NCBI GenBank assembly: GCA_036244855.1
Contig: BQKZ01000513.1
Location: forward strand, 75,596-139,595
Direction of reading: 5' to 3'
DNA length: 64,000 nucleotides
Source: Temnopleurus reevesii
Lineage: Eukaryota; Echinodermata; Echinoidea; Temnopleuroida; Temnopleuridae
The notes below the pieces were generated by a model. That model had not been told where the DNA came from and ran no database searches. It saw only the letters and a program-made list of their open reading frames with translations. Shown in pieces: positions 1 to 13,900 of the stretch (within the stretch, counting starts at the first letter, position 1; each line of letters starts with the position of its first letter). Position numbers and translations under genes: made by a program.

Positions 1-8
1 GCTATTGT

Positions 9-505
9 CAATGCTAAAGATCTTATAAAACTTCGGGCAATTCTTCATGATATTTAGAATTGATATTAGAATTGAACATGGGAGGATGATATGGCTGTGA
101 ATTCAAGCAAATGGGTCAAAGTTCAAATGTCACAGGGATCAATGACTTCAAGTAGGTTTATGTCTAGTATAGGCAGTTTGCAACGCTAAATATTAAATGG
201 AACTTACCGACAATTATTGATAATAGTCATATTTGATATAAAAATCAAACATGGGAGGATGATAAGGTTTTGAATTCAAGCACTTTGGGTCAAAGTTCAA
301 AGGTCACAGGGTTCAATGACATTGAAATCTAGACAGATCTATTTCAAGTAAGCTATTCGCAACGTTAGAGTTCGTATAAAACTTACCAAAACTTTTTCAT
401 TATATTCGGAATTTTTGATGTTCAAGTGAAACATCGAAATATGACATGGATCTTGTGAATTCAAGCAAATGTGTCAGGGTCAAAAGGTCAAAGAGGTCAA
501 GTGAT
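9..505 (+). repeat. About 175-bp tandem repeat, three units, with GGGTCA/AGGTCA motifs
   Basis: Units begin near 9 (CAATGCTAAAG), 181 (CAACGCTAAAT) and 360 (CAACGTTAGAG). Each carries CATGGGAGGATGAT or a variant, GAATTCAAGCA, and GTCAAAGTTCAAAGGTCA-like sequence at matching places. The third unit has half-sites GGGTCA 477-482, AGGTCA 485-490 and AGGTCA 494-499. I take this as a dispersed non-coding repeat. Confidence 0.75.
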
Positions 506-2169
506 CTTTTACTTTTGATTTCCGTCTCTATATAGATTTCATTGCTATATTCAATTCCAAAGAAGCTGCGTAAATTGTAAATGTTGCAATCAAGATCATT
601 AGTGAGAATGGGATAAAATTGCGCACATTCAAAAAATCCAGTGAGATTTCATGATTTTGGCGGACATTTGGATTGTGATTTCGGGGAGAAAGATATACGT
701 GTGCATAATTTACATTTGCTGTATTATTTTTGCTTTTGATCATTTTTTTTTTAAAGAATTGCATATCAGGAAATACAAATTCGTATCACAAACATTACGA
801 AAATGGAGTTGCGGAGATCTTAAAAGAAGAGTCTTTCAAAAAATGGTATTGTTCAACAGGAGCAAAAGAATCACATGAGCGGATTTTTTTTAATAGAAAA
901 ATAGGAAAAGAAAGGAGAACGTTATGAATATTAAAATATTTAGAAAAATGGCAATTGTTTACGTACGTCAAATGTACACAGTTGACCATTCATCATATTC
1001 ATACCATACCAATGTTATTAATGTTACTTTTCCCCAAAAATATAATTTCCTTACAACTATAACTAGGCCTATATGTGATGGACATGTAGACCCCCTTTTT
1101 GCATGTTTACACTAAATACAAACTTTGTATCTTTCAGTAGAAATGATGAATTATGGACCATAAAAATATAGATGAAATGATCAATAGTAGTGCACCCATG
1201 ATGTCATCAAATTGTCTGCATGTCTGAAAATGTTCACTGAATGTTCAAATCAATAAACAATTCATAACTTTGTTATTACCTGTCCGATTTTTTTATAATT
1301 TTGTTGTTCTGCTCACCAATTTTTTCTACCCCTGTTAGAAAATTAATATTTTTGCTAGACCCTTCTTAAAATATAGTTTGTGCTATCTAAGTTTCATTAT
1401 TTTTCTTAAACAATATGAGTAAATGGGGGAGAGTATTAATTTGAAGTTAGCTGTGTTCCTTCATAAATCTGCTGAATTTGCAGCCATAAAAATAATTACT
1501 AAAATGGTCAAGAATCAAACTAAAATTAAATTGTTTCAGCTGATGCCATGCTAATTATTCTAATTTTATTTAATTTCATTTATTTCCACAATAGCAACAA
1601 ATTATTGGAATTATTCAAATTAATACAATGTAATACAATTCATTTTTAAGCAAAAGAATATATAAATATACAAAATTACAATATGATTGTGGTGAAAACC
1701 AAGAAAGCATAGCTTGTAACTAGGTTTTCCGGTAGACTGGTGTTTGATTAGGGTAAAGTATAACAAAGAAAATACACAAAACAGTACTACTTGAAACGGA
1801 ACGGACCATGACAAGGTGTGACATTCTGCAGAAAATTCATGATTGCATCAATTAGATATCAATTAGAATTGGAAATACCTTTGTTTACTGTTGCTTGATG
1901 TTTAGTGTCACGCTGGAGAAACATGATTGTTTGTGAAACCCCCATGCAAATGTAAAAATGCTACAGTATGGTTTCCTTGTAGTTATACATAGTAGTACCA
2001 AGTTTCAACCTCATACCATTATCTCTTATAGATTACCCATTAGATATTTCAGCCATTTTATGCCTTAATTATGAAAGAAGCAGAAACCACAATGGATTTG
2101 AGGTCATTGATCTCTGAAATTGTTGAATTTTGATCTCCTTGTAAAAAAAACTGCCATCTCATAATCCGT

Positions 2170-2420
2170 TGGAGGACAAAGGGCAATATTCATCTAGGGT
2201 AAAAGGTCATTAACCTCTGCGACCTTTGAACTTTGACACCATTGCTAGAATTCATAATCACATCATCCTCATATGTTTCATTTCAATATCAATTCTGGAT
2301 ATCATGAAGAATTGTTCGCGAGTTTTATAGGATAGTTAGCGTTACAACTAGTTCATTAAACATAGATCTATTTGAATTTCGAAGTCATTGACCACTATGA
2401 CCTTTGAACTTTGACCTCTG
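2170..2420 (-). repeat. Inverted copy of the 175-bp AGGTCA-containing repeat
   Basis: The reverse complement carries the same ordered motifs as 9-505: GGTCAAAGTTCAAAGGTCA, GAATTC, CATATGAGGATGATG and a GTTAGCGTT-like unit start. It is in the opposite orientation. TGACCTTTGAACTTTGACC begins at about 2397. Confidence 0.65.
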
Positions 2421-4956
2421 AATGTCAAAATTCTAGGGGATAGTCTCCGTGTAATAATACATACTAGTACCAAGTTTCATCTTCATACCAGTATTGGTTC
2501 TAAAGATATGTGGGTACATACTTGGAATATAAAGTACATTCACCCCTGCATGGCGGCCATTTTGAATTTATGCGAATTACGCATTGATCCACAACTTTTG
2601 GTAAACTTTTGGTAAACTTTTAATATGTTTTTAGAGGGGCCATTTGCAGTCAAATACACTTGGTTTGGAAAGTTTTGCAATTTATTTTGGGTTTGGCCAT
2701 TTTTGTCATAAAATGACTGGCCTAATTTTCCAAAAACAAAATATGAATACATTGAAGCCCCAACAGACAAACTATAACATTTCCCTAGACATAGAATATA
2801 TATTGTGCTTGGACTAACTACTTTTCCTGTGTAAGTTAATTTCATTGTATAAATAATACGCTCTGTTTCTAATAATAGCCAAATATCACCGAAAGTACAC
2901 TCTCCCACATGCTTATACATATATTCATACAATGATTACCATCCCCTACTCACCCTCCCTATCCCATTCCATTCTTATTTTGATTGCTTTCTTTAAACTA
3001 CCTATTTGTACTTTGATGAAGAGATATTTGTGCTCGATGTTTAAGACTTACCAAATTATTGTATTCATTGCACTAAACGTAAAAAGAAACGAACTCCATA
3101 AGCGAATTTTGAACATCTAATCGAACAATAATTTGCATTAACAAATTTGTGTACAAATTGTAGAACCTGAGATAATTACTCGCTAATTAATTTTATATCT
3201 ATTACGAATCTTCCTAACTTCTATGTAATAGTTGTTCAAATACAAGGAAATTCAGAAACGATTTGAAGTGAAATCTTTAAAAGCTGAAATACAGGGTTGG
3301 TGTTTTTTTCCTTTATTGTGCATGATGACATTTATTAATTCTATTGTATACAAATGAGGAGTTCAAAGTCACAAATTTTATACACAGTTCTCCATTGATG
3401 TTTCTATGTTTTAACGTTAGGGTAAACAATTCACGATTAAAGAAGTGACTTTGCGTGCAGCCCCCCTTCCCTCGCCCTATCTCTTAAAATACAATACATA
3501 TTGCAATGTGGACGCAAAATTCAAGAACCTGATACTTTAACCAAGTAAACACTCGTTATATTTAACGAATAACAAGACGAGGTCAATTACCTTCGTATTA
3601 TGAGGACACCTCGATGGTAGGCTATATGGAGCTGTAAATATTTGCAGAAGCTGGGTCATATTTTGAACCGACAAGAACCGGATTTATGCTCCAAAGTTAA
3701 GGAGCATTTATTCTTTTTTTGATAACTCCACCTAATTTTCAAGTCTTTTGCAAACCCTCGATAAAATTTCAACATTTTACCAGCATTTACACAATGCTGA
3801 TATTTCCACAAAATGTTTTGCTGTTGTTATTGTTAGGCTTATTGCATCTTTGTAATTATAGCCAATGTCTTCGCAGCATTCAGGGAGTTTTAATGCTGCT
3901 GCCTTACAATGTAAAGCGCAAAAATACGAAGGAAAGACGCTTGCCCGGCGACAAATATTACGCACCACGACTCTAAATATAAGTATGCTGCAATTACAAG
4001 GAAAGTACCGGTATCTGCAAATTTTACCCCAGAGGAATCATAATTTGTTTAAATTGAATTTCAGGACAACTATTAAAAATACGTAAATACAATACCTGGT
4101 TATTTCATTTATGTGTGATTGTTTATGATATAATCATTATCTACGATATTTAGAAAAATAGGAACAAACTAGAAACTTTTTGCTCTGTGTTTGGAGCCCT
4201 CTTATATATTGACCAGTTCTAAGTTTCTCTTTACGGGATAAATTATCTGATATTTTGGGAGGTTTCTGCAATGTTTTGAAACATAAAATATAAATTCACA
4301 AAATTAAACTTCAATACAAGAGACAGGTGTAATTAGAAAAAATAGAAAACAAGACATAAGAAATGTAATGTCAAAGAATTGTAATCTAATATCTTGAAGC
4401 GATAGAAGAAAGGAGAAATCGCATGATAATCTAGTGAACTGCAAGTTATCCATATTACAATTAGTGTCATCAGAATAAACTTGGGAAAATGTATCAGCCA
4501 ATGAAAGGAATAAAATTATTGAAAAATGGAAATGTTAACTATGTGTGCAGTTGCAGATGAGGGGCTAACGAAACGCATTTAGAGAGTTGGTATTTCTTCA
4601 ATCCAGCAGCATGTTTTATGTGATAAAGTATCTGCCAAATGATGTCATATTGTGTAGATTCTTTTGTGATGAAATAAAAAAAAAAGGTCCAATGAATGTC
4701 GGATGTGGTATCCGAGTGAATTTTATTTGGATGTGTTGGGGATTATTGGTAGAATTATCTTTATCAAACATATTAAAAGAATCCAAAGTGGTTTGTAGGT
4801 ATTCGAAAATTAACTTTCTTCTGGGGGAAGCTTCAAATTCGAGCAAAATTATACAAGGCTCTTAAAAAACACTTTTCTAATAGTATAAACGACATTGTAT
4901 CACCCACATTACTTAAAATTATTATGCAATGATTTTGTTAAATGATTCATTAACAG

Positions 4957-5085
4957 TGGAACTTTCCCCTTCTGATGTTGGCGTGGAAATGGGCCCCTGC
5001 TCTAGCCTGTGGAAACACCATCGTGATGAAGACTGCAGAACAAACACCGCTCTCAGCTCTTTACATGTGTGAACTGGCTAAAGAG
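4957..5085 (+). CDS. ALDH2: ALDH coding exon with catalytic Asn169 and Lys192
   Basis: The exon has 43 codons in phase 0, preceded by an AACAG acceptor and followed by a GTAAAC donor. It begins [12 protein letters not shown] and ends YMCELAKE. Asn2 of the exon is ALDH2 Asn169, which holds the substrate oxyanion. Lys25 (VMK) is Lys192, which contacts the NAD ribose. Channel residues Phe170 and Trp177 are present. The 129-base length fits the vertebrate ALDH1/2 exon layout as I recall it. Confidence 0.96.
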
Positions 5086-7867
5086 GTAAACAATAAGCAT
5101 GATAAGTAATTCATATACTGTGTAGAATATGGGGTAAAGTTTAAGATGACATTGCAATAAAACAAAATTGTATTTAAAAAAAGAAATACTGTCTACTTGT
5201 TACCATAGTTCAGGAATAATATTCAGGGTGTATCCGTAAAAAGCTTGACACTTTTTTAACTTCCGTCAAAATGCAACTCAAAATATCGTAGATATTTTCA
5301 ATAGCCTGATTAGATGCCACTTAGAAAATTAATTATCGTTCACGATTTTTGTGAACACCGACTGCTAATATGTCCGGGGTATAAAAGATGCCTTGTGCCA
5401 AAATCAGAGATTACAATAATAGCTCATCTTCCAATAAAATTTTGAAAAGTTATGAAAATATGTTCCAAGCATCTATGTCACAATTCTCTTTCATTTTTTG
5501 ATAAATTTTCTTTATTTTTTTAAGATAAATTTTCTTACATTTTTTTATGAATTTTCTTTATTTTTAAAAATAGATTTTCTATATTTTTATGAAATAGATT
5601 TTCTTATTTTTTTTTTTTATATTTCCTTTAATTTTTGATGGATGAGGATTAATAATCGGCCTTTCGAATTACATTACGGATACGTTTTTTGTTATCGATC
5701 ACACCATCTGCATGACCTTTTGACGACTTATTGAAAATTTACTTGATTACTGAAAATTAATCTTTGATTATTTGGTATTATTGATTAAATCACTGATTGA
5801 TTCATCAATTATTTGACTGATTAATTGTTTTGTTGCTTGATATTTTCATTCAAATATCAATCGAAGGAATTATTTTTAGTTGAATTATTCGAAGATGATC
5901 CTTTTAGCTCACTTTGGCTGACTTAATTGAAAATGTCTGGAGAATGTGTTTTCATGTTTTGAATACGTAAATGCAGGTCGTTTGGAACGGAATTAACAAT
6001 TCTCATCAACGCATGAATGAATATGATTGATTTAACTGTGGAGATTTTTTCACAAAATAACATACATCCCCATAAATTCGCGGCGAGAGGGAACTTTTTT
6101 GAATGGGAGTCCTTTTAATGATGGGTTGTTTGAGCATCGCCTCGTGTCCATTTTGGCGCAAGACATTTTGACACAGTTGTTCACCCAAGCATGTACGGTA
6201 ACTCATTTGGGAAGTGATATACTTGATAGCTGGGATAATGGGGTGTCTAGAAACATGAAAATCTCTTGATAATATTTATCAATGCAATTTCAGAAGTGTA
6301 ACGTTTTTATTGATACACTTTTTATATGCACTGTTTGTGTGATATGTTCTAAACCATATACTTCTGCTTGAGTGTTAGTAATCGTTTGGAGACTAAAATG
6401 AAAACATAGTTACATTTATGCCTACATAATATCAGACCATAAAAAAGTATTCCTTAAATCCCCTGAAAAAATGCAAAGTACATATTTTTTTTAAACAATT
6501 GCATCATCAAACATTTCAATCGAAAAAGAGGGACAAGAACTGATCTTGCCGTCTAAAACTAATAAACGTGTTGGTAATCTACGTTTTGAAACGTATGTGT
6601 GTATTTGGGGGGGGGGGGGGGGGGGGGGNGGGTGCGGGGTCGCTGTGTATTGTCATTTGTACACCCCCACATTATTGCGTATAAATTCAAGAAAAAAATG
6701 GCATGTGTGACTTGTATCTTGTATTTTACATAGCATTTCGTTTATTTCTGAAAGAGTTTCACAATAGAACTAGGGCCTACTTAATTAGAGAGTAAAATTG
6801 CAACCCTTTTTCATATTTTCCTATTCCAGGCTGGTTTCCCTGCGGGTGTAATCAATGTACTCTCAGGGTATGGACCCACAGCCGGTGCTGCCATCGCCAG
6901 TCATCCAGGCATCGACAAGGTTGCATTCACAGGATCTACAGAGGTGAAACCATAAAGAGAATCAATATGGGTGATAAAAATAACAAAGGAGCATAGCCCC
7001 CTTTTCAATTATACGCATATTTACCGGCCTGAGCGCAAGGCTATTCTTTTCAGTATTCCTTTTTAAAGTTACCCGAAGAAGGGAAAGGGACGGCCCCGGG
7101 ATGTGATAATCCGCATGTTTTGAATTGAATAAATCGAGTTAGTGTGAGGCTATTGTTGAGGTTACATAAACTGTGCATGGATAGACATCTATTTATTACG
7201 ACATTTCTCTCTTTTGTGATTGGGTGTAGCATATGTTTTTTTCTTGTTTACCTGTTTTTTCGAGATATGTATAAATCTTAAAAAGTAAATCCTCCAGTCC
7301 TTGAGCCAAATCGACTCCTTGACAAATATGTGCGATACAAAGTTTAATATAGTTAACATACCTCCTGTCAACAGCAGCAGAAAATATAGAACTAGAAACG
7401 TAAGATGGCGCCAGCGATTTTCGTCCTAACACCGGAATGGATTTCTGACAGACTGAACATGTGTACAAAATACTCATTTAGTTTGCCTGCTTTTATTTTG
7501 CACCAAGAGTATTCTATTTCATTCTCCCAATATATTTTGACACAGTGAAAATAATCCGAGTCAGAGAACCTCACGAAAGGAAAATAATTATGCATGAATT
7601 TAAAACAAATAGTATTAATTCCTTTATCTTCTAAAATGATCTTATTTTATGTATCTATCTTTCTACTTCTTCGTTTTCACCTTCCTCTCGTTCTTCTTCC
7701 TCCTACTCCTCCTCCTCCTGTTCCACTCCTTCTTATCGTTTATTTTCTGTTCTTCCTCTGTTCTTCTTCTTCTTCTTCTTCTTTTTGAATTGATTTGATT
7801 TGATTTATTCATTTTCCGTGTCAATAGCGTACTAGTACTTCAGCTACTACTACTACTACTACTACTG

Positions 7868-7901
<34 letters not shown>

Positions 7902-10900
7902 TACTAGAACTACTATTTCTACTACTTTTACTTCTTTGACTACTACTTTTACGACTACTACTACTATTACTACTGCTGCTGCTGCTATACTACTTCTTAT
8001 TTATTTATTTATTCATTAAAGTCTTCTTTTAGTAGGGTGGTTTCTTACTCTATACAATACTACAAATGAGAAATATTTAAAATAAAACAAAACAGAGAAG
8101 GCGAACTAAAATAAACTAACTTTAATCATAAGCTTGAAACCACGTTAAAAGAATTAAACAACTTTTAACAGAAATATTGCTGAAATAAATATATCTAAAT
8201 TAAAATTAAAAAATTACACGAGAATTTTTTAAAGGTTTTTCTATACATTTAATCATAATTAAAATTAGAAAAAAATAAACTAACATTTAAGGAAGGTAAA
8301 ATAGTAAAAAGGTAAAACTACTAACTAATTAATTACTGTTGAAATACCCCCACCCCCATCCCCCAATATGCCCTTCTTGAATGATAAACTTGAATTTGCA
8401 TTCAATCAGAAGCTAATCATGTTATGGTATTTTGTCCAACTTTTCGTCTTGGTTATTGACGAAGAAACGGTATTCAAATTGCATTGCTAGATAGAGACAA
8501 TTGAATACCAACGTAGAAACAATTTAGATGGTATTGAAAGATGTGTTAATTTTACAGAAAAGTGCGTTTCAGTTGGATTTTTGCAACGGTACACTTTGGA
8601 TACCGTCAATTTGTGATATGGCAGAAACCTAGTACAAATGGCTCGTTAACTCCTAACAAATCTATATATGAATTCTGTTAATTTCTATAAACATATTTTC
8701 TTTACTGTTCTGTATCATTAGATCGGGAAACTGATCCAACAAGCGGCTGGTGCCACCAAATTGAAGAAAGTCACTTTGGAGCTTGGCGGGAAAAGTCCCA
8801 ATATCGTTCTGGCAGATGCTAATCGTAAGATATCTTTACTTGAAATACGTATTAAACTTTGTGATTTATTTTTCAAAAGAATTATGTCTATTGTCGAAAA
8901 ATTGGTACCAATTAAACTCCTATATAATCTTAACACGGAATCTTGATGATTGCCCATTTCAACACATGTAAAGGATTACTTATTGAATCATATAGGCCGA
9001 ATATGCATGTGGATCATGTTTCTCTGACTACATGATTATTATCATGAATTATATCCAAGCTTTAATTATCCATCAATTATATTTTACAGTGTCATGTCAA
9101 TGCCGAATTTCTTCGACAGCAAAGATAGTCATTATAAAAAAAATACTAAGGATGATACCAACAGTCAATTGATAACATTAACTTTCAAATTGCAGGAAGA
9201 AAAGACAAATGTCAAGAAGATAGCGTTTAGAAGCAGATTTCAAATCCACGTTTATCAATATTCATAAGTAAATGTGCAATAATTCAAATTATGCTTGCGC
9301 TCTTCGTAATCTTTACATAAGATGACATACTTAAATTGTATTATATCAAATGATTTTTTTCAACTTCCATCTTTCCTGAGCAGTTGAGCACGCAGTGGAG
9401 CAGAGTCATTCAGCGTTGTTCTGGAACATGGGCCAGGCTTGTTGTGCTGGGTCCAGGACCTTTGTTGAGGATAGGATCTATGATGAGTTCGTGGAACGTA
9501 GTGTGGACCGTGCAAACCAGAGGGTGGTCGGAGATCCTTTCGATATGAATAACAACCAGGGACCACAGGTAGGAGCACACCTGAAGACGATGAGTACATT
9601 CTAATCGAAACGTCGAGAGCGCCAAGTTCCTTTTTAGACAATCTCATATTTTCAAGAAAGATAACTAGTTTTATCATGAAAATAGCACCGATAACGAAAT
9701 AACCAAATAACATTGACATATGGAGATGAGAGATGGCAACAAATTAGAATGTTCTCTTTTGAAAATGGAGCTGATTTTACACAGGGACATGTCAATAAAA
9801 AATTGAAAACTATCATACGCCAACTTGTAATTTCACAAACTGTTGCCGAATTTTAGCGCCCCATCCATGACGGCCCCCAAATAAATAAACAGTCCCCTTT
9901 AAACGAAAAGATCAGTCTTGGGACAGATGGCAATACAAATATCTAACACTTTGTGAGCTGCAGTAAAATATGACCATAATGCAGTTTCAATAGCAAATTA
10001 GAGCATGTTCATAGTTTGTTTGCATAAAATATACCCCAAAATTGCTTAATCATATTCTCTCCTACTTAGATAGTCGGGCATAGCTTATGAGGGCGTTAAT
10101 CCGAGAGTTGAACCAGGCGAAGACTTCGATGGGGCTTAGCTAAATCTCACACCTCAGACTTCGCCTGGTTGAACGTCCCGGCTATCGCCCTCGCAATAAT
10201 CTCCATCCATACTATCAAGAATAGACATCTAGATACACTGTGATCTCGTAAATACCAACATTTTTTTTTTAAATTAAGTGTCATCAGATTCTGTTTATTT
10301 ATGTATAGTTGTGCCATCTAAAATGCGTATGTATGTGATGTTTTTGAAGTCCGAGAGTTTTTGCATCCAAATATAAGGCTTAGACCGCGTTTATTTTTAA
10401 TCTAGTGGATGTTACCACACATTTGGTGCGTATTTTAACTTTGGGTTCACATACTTTTGTACAGACTATTTTGACAATTTTGTTGTTTTATTTTTAGACC
10501 ATCACTATGTCACCGTCTATTCAGCAGCGATAAGTCATGCGCGCATCCAGAATTTTGAGACCCGTGGCGCTCCCATTTCGTTGCCCCCATCCCCCTCCAG
10601 GAGCTGACAAGCATAACATAAAAACAAAACGAAACAAAGCAAAAAGAAAATCAATATTGGCACTCTGTTAACCTCAAATTTTGCACCCCTAGCTCTGACC
10701 GGGGGGGGGGGGGGGGGGGAGACAGTTGTGCTGACCAGAAAAACATTTCTTTACTTCCCTCTCGGCAATTTTGGCGACTTTTTTAATTAAAAATTCACCC
10801 CTAGCTCTGACCGGGGGGGGGGGGGGGGGTGAGCCCCCACGGTGTGCCAATGTTTATGTAATTCATCATTACATCATTTTGTTTTAATATAAAACTTCTA

Positions 10901-13900
10901 GGATTTGAACAATTCATGAATATGTGCATTTTTGGTTCGGGCTCACATATTTTGAGATGCAACTGTACATTTGCAACGCCAAACGGATTACTTTCAATTG
11001 TCTTCAATTGTTATCGTGATATGTTTATTTGCTTGTCGTTGTTTCTAAAAGTAACATGGTCACCTACAAGCATGTCAAGGTAGACCTGTCCGCTATGTAA
11101 ACGAGTAACCACCATTTATATCATTATGTCAGAAATTGGGTTTTGGTTTGTGACATAATTATGACCTCTCACCTATTTTGTTTCATCAATTGTGTCTCCA
11201 ATTGAAGATATATCATTAATTTGAGAAAGTGATAACTTAATAGTTATATGAACCTATGCACCAAACTTACGACTATTTCGTGGGCATATTCACAGACCTC
11301 CAATTCTCCGAATCGATGGATCAATCTGCAAACAGATTTACGAGAATGGTTTCTTAAAGGACACGCTAAATCCTGTTATTGGAGAAAAGGAGACCGGTCA
11401 ATTATATGCTAATTCTCTACAGGGTAAACAGAATTGCATTGCCTGGACGGCTACCCTTTTATCCAGACATAGAAAATTGTTAAAAATGTATACGATCTTA
11501 ATTCTCTAGGATACATATTTCCATGGAGGCAAGATGTATATCTAATTTGTATCCTTAATCAAAATTCGACGCGAGATTGAAGGATAAGTACTCTTATGAA
11601 TAATTGTCTTCTTCTCAATCCATCTTTCTACTCCTTAGCGATCATCGTTTGGTATGAAAGCAGTGTCATCTACCTAACCTTCCCTTTAGTCAAGTATTAA
11701 ATCTACAAATGATTTCTCAATCATAAATGCATGCAACCTACACCTTCATCATTGAGAGACAATCTAAAAAATAAGATCAAAGAATAACGTTGACAAAGGA
11801 TTAATACTTTTAAGACTCATAACACTTAAAAAATGGGTCTGGTCTAAATAAATCTAGCGTTGATTAAAAGCAGACCAATCAGACGAGCAGATCAAAAAAA
11901 TGTTTGAAGCAAATCGGACACTCGAATAGAAAGTTATGGATATTTCAATGATATCACTCAACAGTGATTTTTGTAAATGCAAATTGACAACTTTTAGTCA
12001 CGTGATACTTCTCTGCAAACATTTTTCTTATCTTGTCGATTTAAATCCCAGTTTTATCGGCCCCTTAACCGAAAAAAGGTTGTCTTTTTTTTGTTGATAA
12101 TTACGTGGGTGCAGGTGCATTTTTGAATTCAACTTTTGTTTGTTCGTCAGTTTTTTTGTTAGTTTGCATGATTTTTCATCTAATTTGAATTCTTCAATGC
12201 AAAATGAAAAGTAAGGAAAGGAGAGAATCTTTGATTTATCTTTCATTCAGATCAACGATGAACAATTCAAGAAGATCTTGGGTCTTATCGAGAGTGGCAA
12301 GTCGGATGGAGCAAAACTAGCAACAGGTGGTAGTCGTCATGGTGATAAGGGTTATTACATCCAACCAACCGTCTTCACAGACGTTCAAGATCACATGAGG
12401 ATTGCTAAGGAGGAGGTAATTATTGTATAGGATTATTTTCTTCACCAGAATTCTTATCTATTTTGTGAGTGATCATGCGCTCTTTTAAGTGCTTTTAACA
12501 AGTAATTGCCAACTTGTCCGTCTGTCTGTCTGTTGAGATGTTGTCGATAGTTCTCATAAATTCTACTCTTCATCTCTCTTTAAGGCGTAAATATTCAGAA
12601 TTGAATGAAAAACGCCTTTAAATATAAATTCATCATCATCATCATCATCGCGCTCTCGCTCTCTGATCAATATTTCTCATTAACTAAAATCTTTTAGAAA
12701 ATACCGTATCTTGCAGAAGAATCTATCGGACCTTTGCTTTTATAATTAACGTCTGCCCTGTTTTCATGAAAATTTAAAAAACAATCCGCGAACGCAGAAA
12801 TATGGTGAAAAGACGCCAAGGGCCGACTCACACCTTTGCATTTTCAGCCTGCGTCGGCCAAGCGTTTTTTATCATGTTTATGACGCACAAAGACACAGGT
12901 CACGGTGAACTGAGTTCGGGGTACGCTCCTTCAGGGGTGTCCTTGGGCGCAAGCCGAACGGCGGATCGGCGTATACTGTGCGCTTGGGGAGCGTTTAACT
13001 TAAAAAAAAACGCTGGGCCGACGGAGGGCAAATACGCAAAGGTGTGAGTCCGCTTTAGCGTATGCGTCAAGGGCGAGCAGGACATCTTCTTTCGCCGTTT
13101 ATCGAGCGTATTCCAAATTCCAAACGACTGCGCAGACGTTTGCTATAAGAGCAAATGAGTGATTTAATCTTCAAGAAGGGGCATCCTTTTTTTTTTCAAT
13201 CATCGGTATTTTTTTCGGAAAATCGTTTTCTCTTTTGTTTCATTGAACAATCATTAACAGTTTGAAAAAGATTTTGCCGCCTTATTTTGTCGAAAGTCTC
13301 CACATTTTTCTTTTTCTTCATTTTACAATGACACATTTATATATTACGACTGTTGATTTCTTTCCCACTCTTTGATGCAATCTTGTTTAGATATTTGGGC
13401 CGGTACAGAGCATCTTCAAGTTCAGTCAGATGAATGAGGTGATCAAGCGAGCTAACAACACAGAGTATGGTTTAGCAGCAGCAGTCTTTACACAAGATAT
13501 TGACAAGGCCCTCTACGTCTCAAATTCACTGAGAGCAGGCACTGTGTGGTGAGTAGGCATAAAATGTGTTTCAAAATTAGTACGCAATATAAATTTTTAC
13601 ATATTTTCCGTTTAGATAAACGTTTACAAAGCGTTTAATTACATTTGATATACATTCCCTTAGACATACAATGTATAACACACAAAGGGTAGACGCATGG
13701 TCAATGCTAACATAATCATTTGCAAGTCGAGGTCAAGCCGAGCAAATTGATCGTCAGCCAATTCGTGAGTATTTCTGAGCACAGCATTTTCTAGAGTTTA
13801 CACACACTTGGCGTCTGTTGACTATAAAGGAATAAATGAAATGAACCGATGAGAAACGTGGAGTAAAATGTATGGTTAAAAAGTATAGAGTATTACCATT

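Larger units (their letters stand above)
1..4956 (+). other. Intron or upstream flank of the ALDH gene; no exon seen
   Basis: I looked for the preceding ALDH exon, which should end in a GVCGQIIP-like sequence, and did not find it. The stretch is therefore probably a large intron. It holds a tandem repeat with AGGTCA-like motifs at 9-505, a reverse-oriented relative at about 2170-2420, and two copies of a TACCAAGTTTCA-containing repeat near 1981-2040 and 2457-2520. The rest is AT-rich with no recognisable gene. Confidence 0.6.
9569..12250 (+). other. ALDH intron with hairpin and poly-G duplication
   Basis: The intron contains an inverted repeat at 10089-10192 and a duplicated module ending in poly-G at 10681-10719 and 10798-10830. 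No coding region is seen. Confidence 0.85.

Noticed and set aside
1..4956. An upstream ALDH exon within the window
   Set aside because: No stretch encodes the expected GVCGQIIP-type exon end before a donor; the missing exons must lie before position 1.
7196..7477. Minus-strand 93-codon ORF inside an ALDH intron
   Set aside because: Composition looks random and nothing matches a known domain.
9360..9719. 119-codon minus-strand ORF at the catalytic-Cys exon
   Set aside because: It is the antisense shadow of the ALDH coding exon 9384-9568.
12802..13085. Overlapping ORFs on both strands at 12.8-13.1 kb
   Set aside because: Both lie in a palindromic MITE whose GC content removes stops; no transposase motif.
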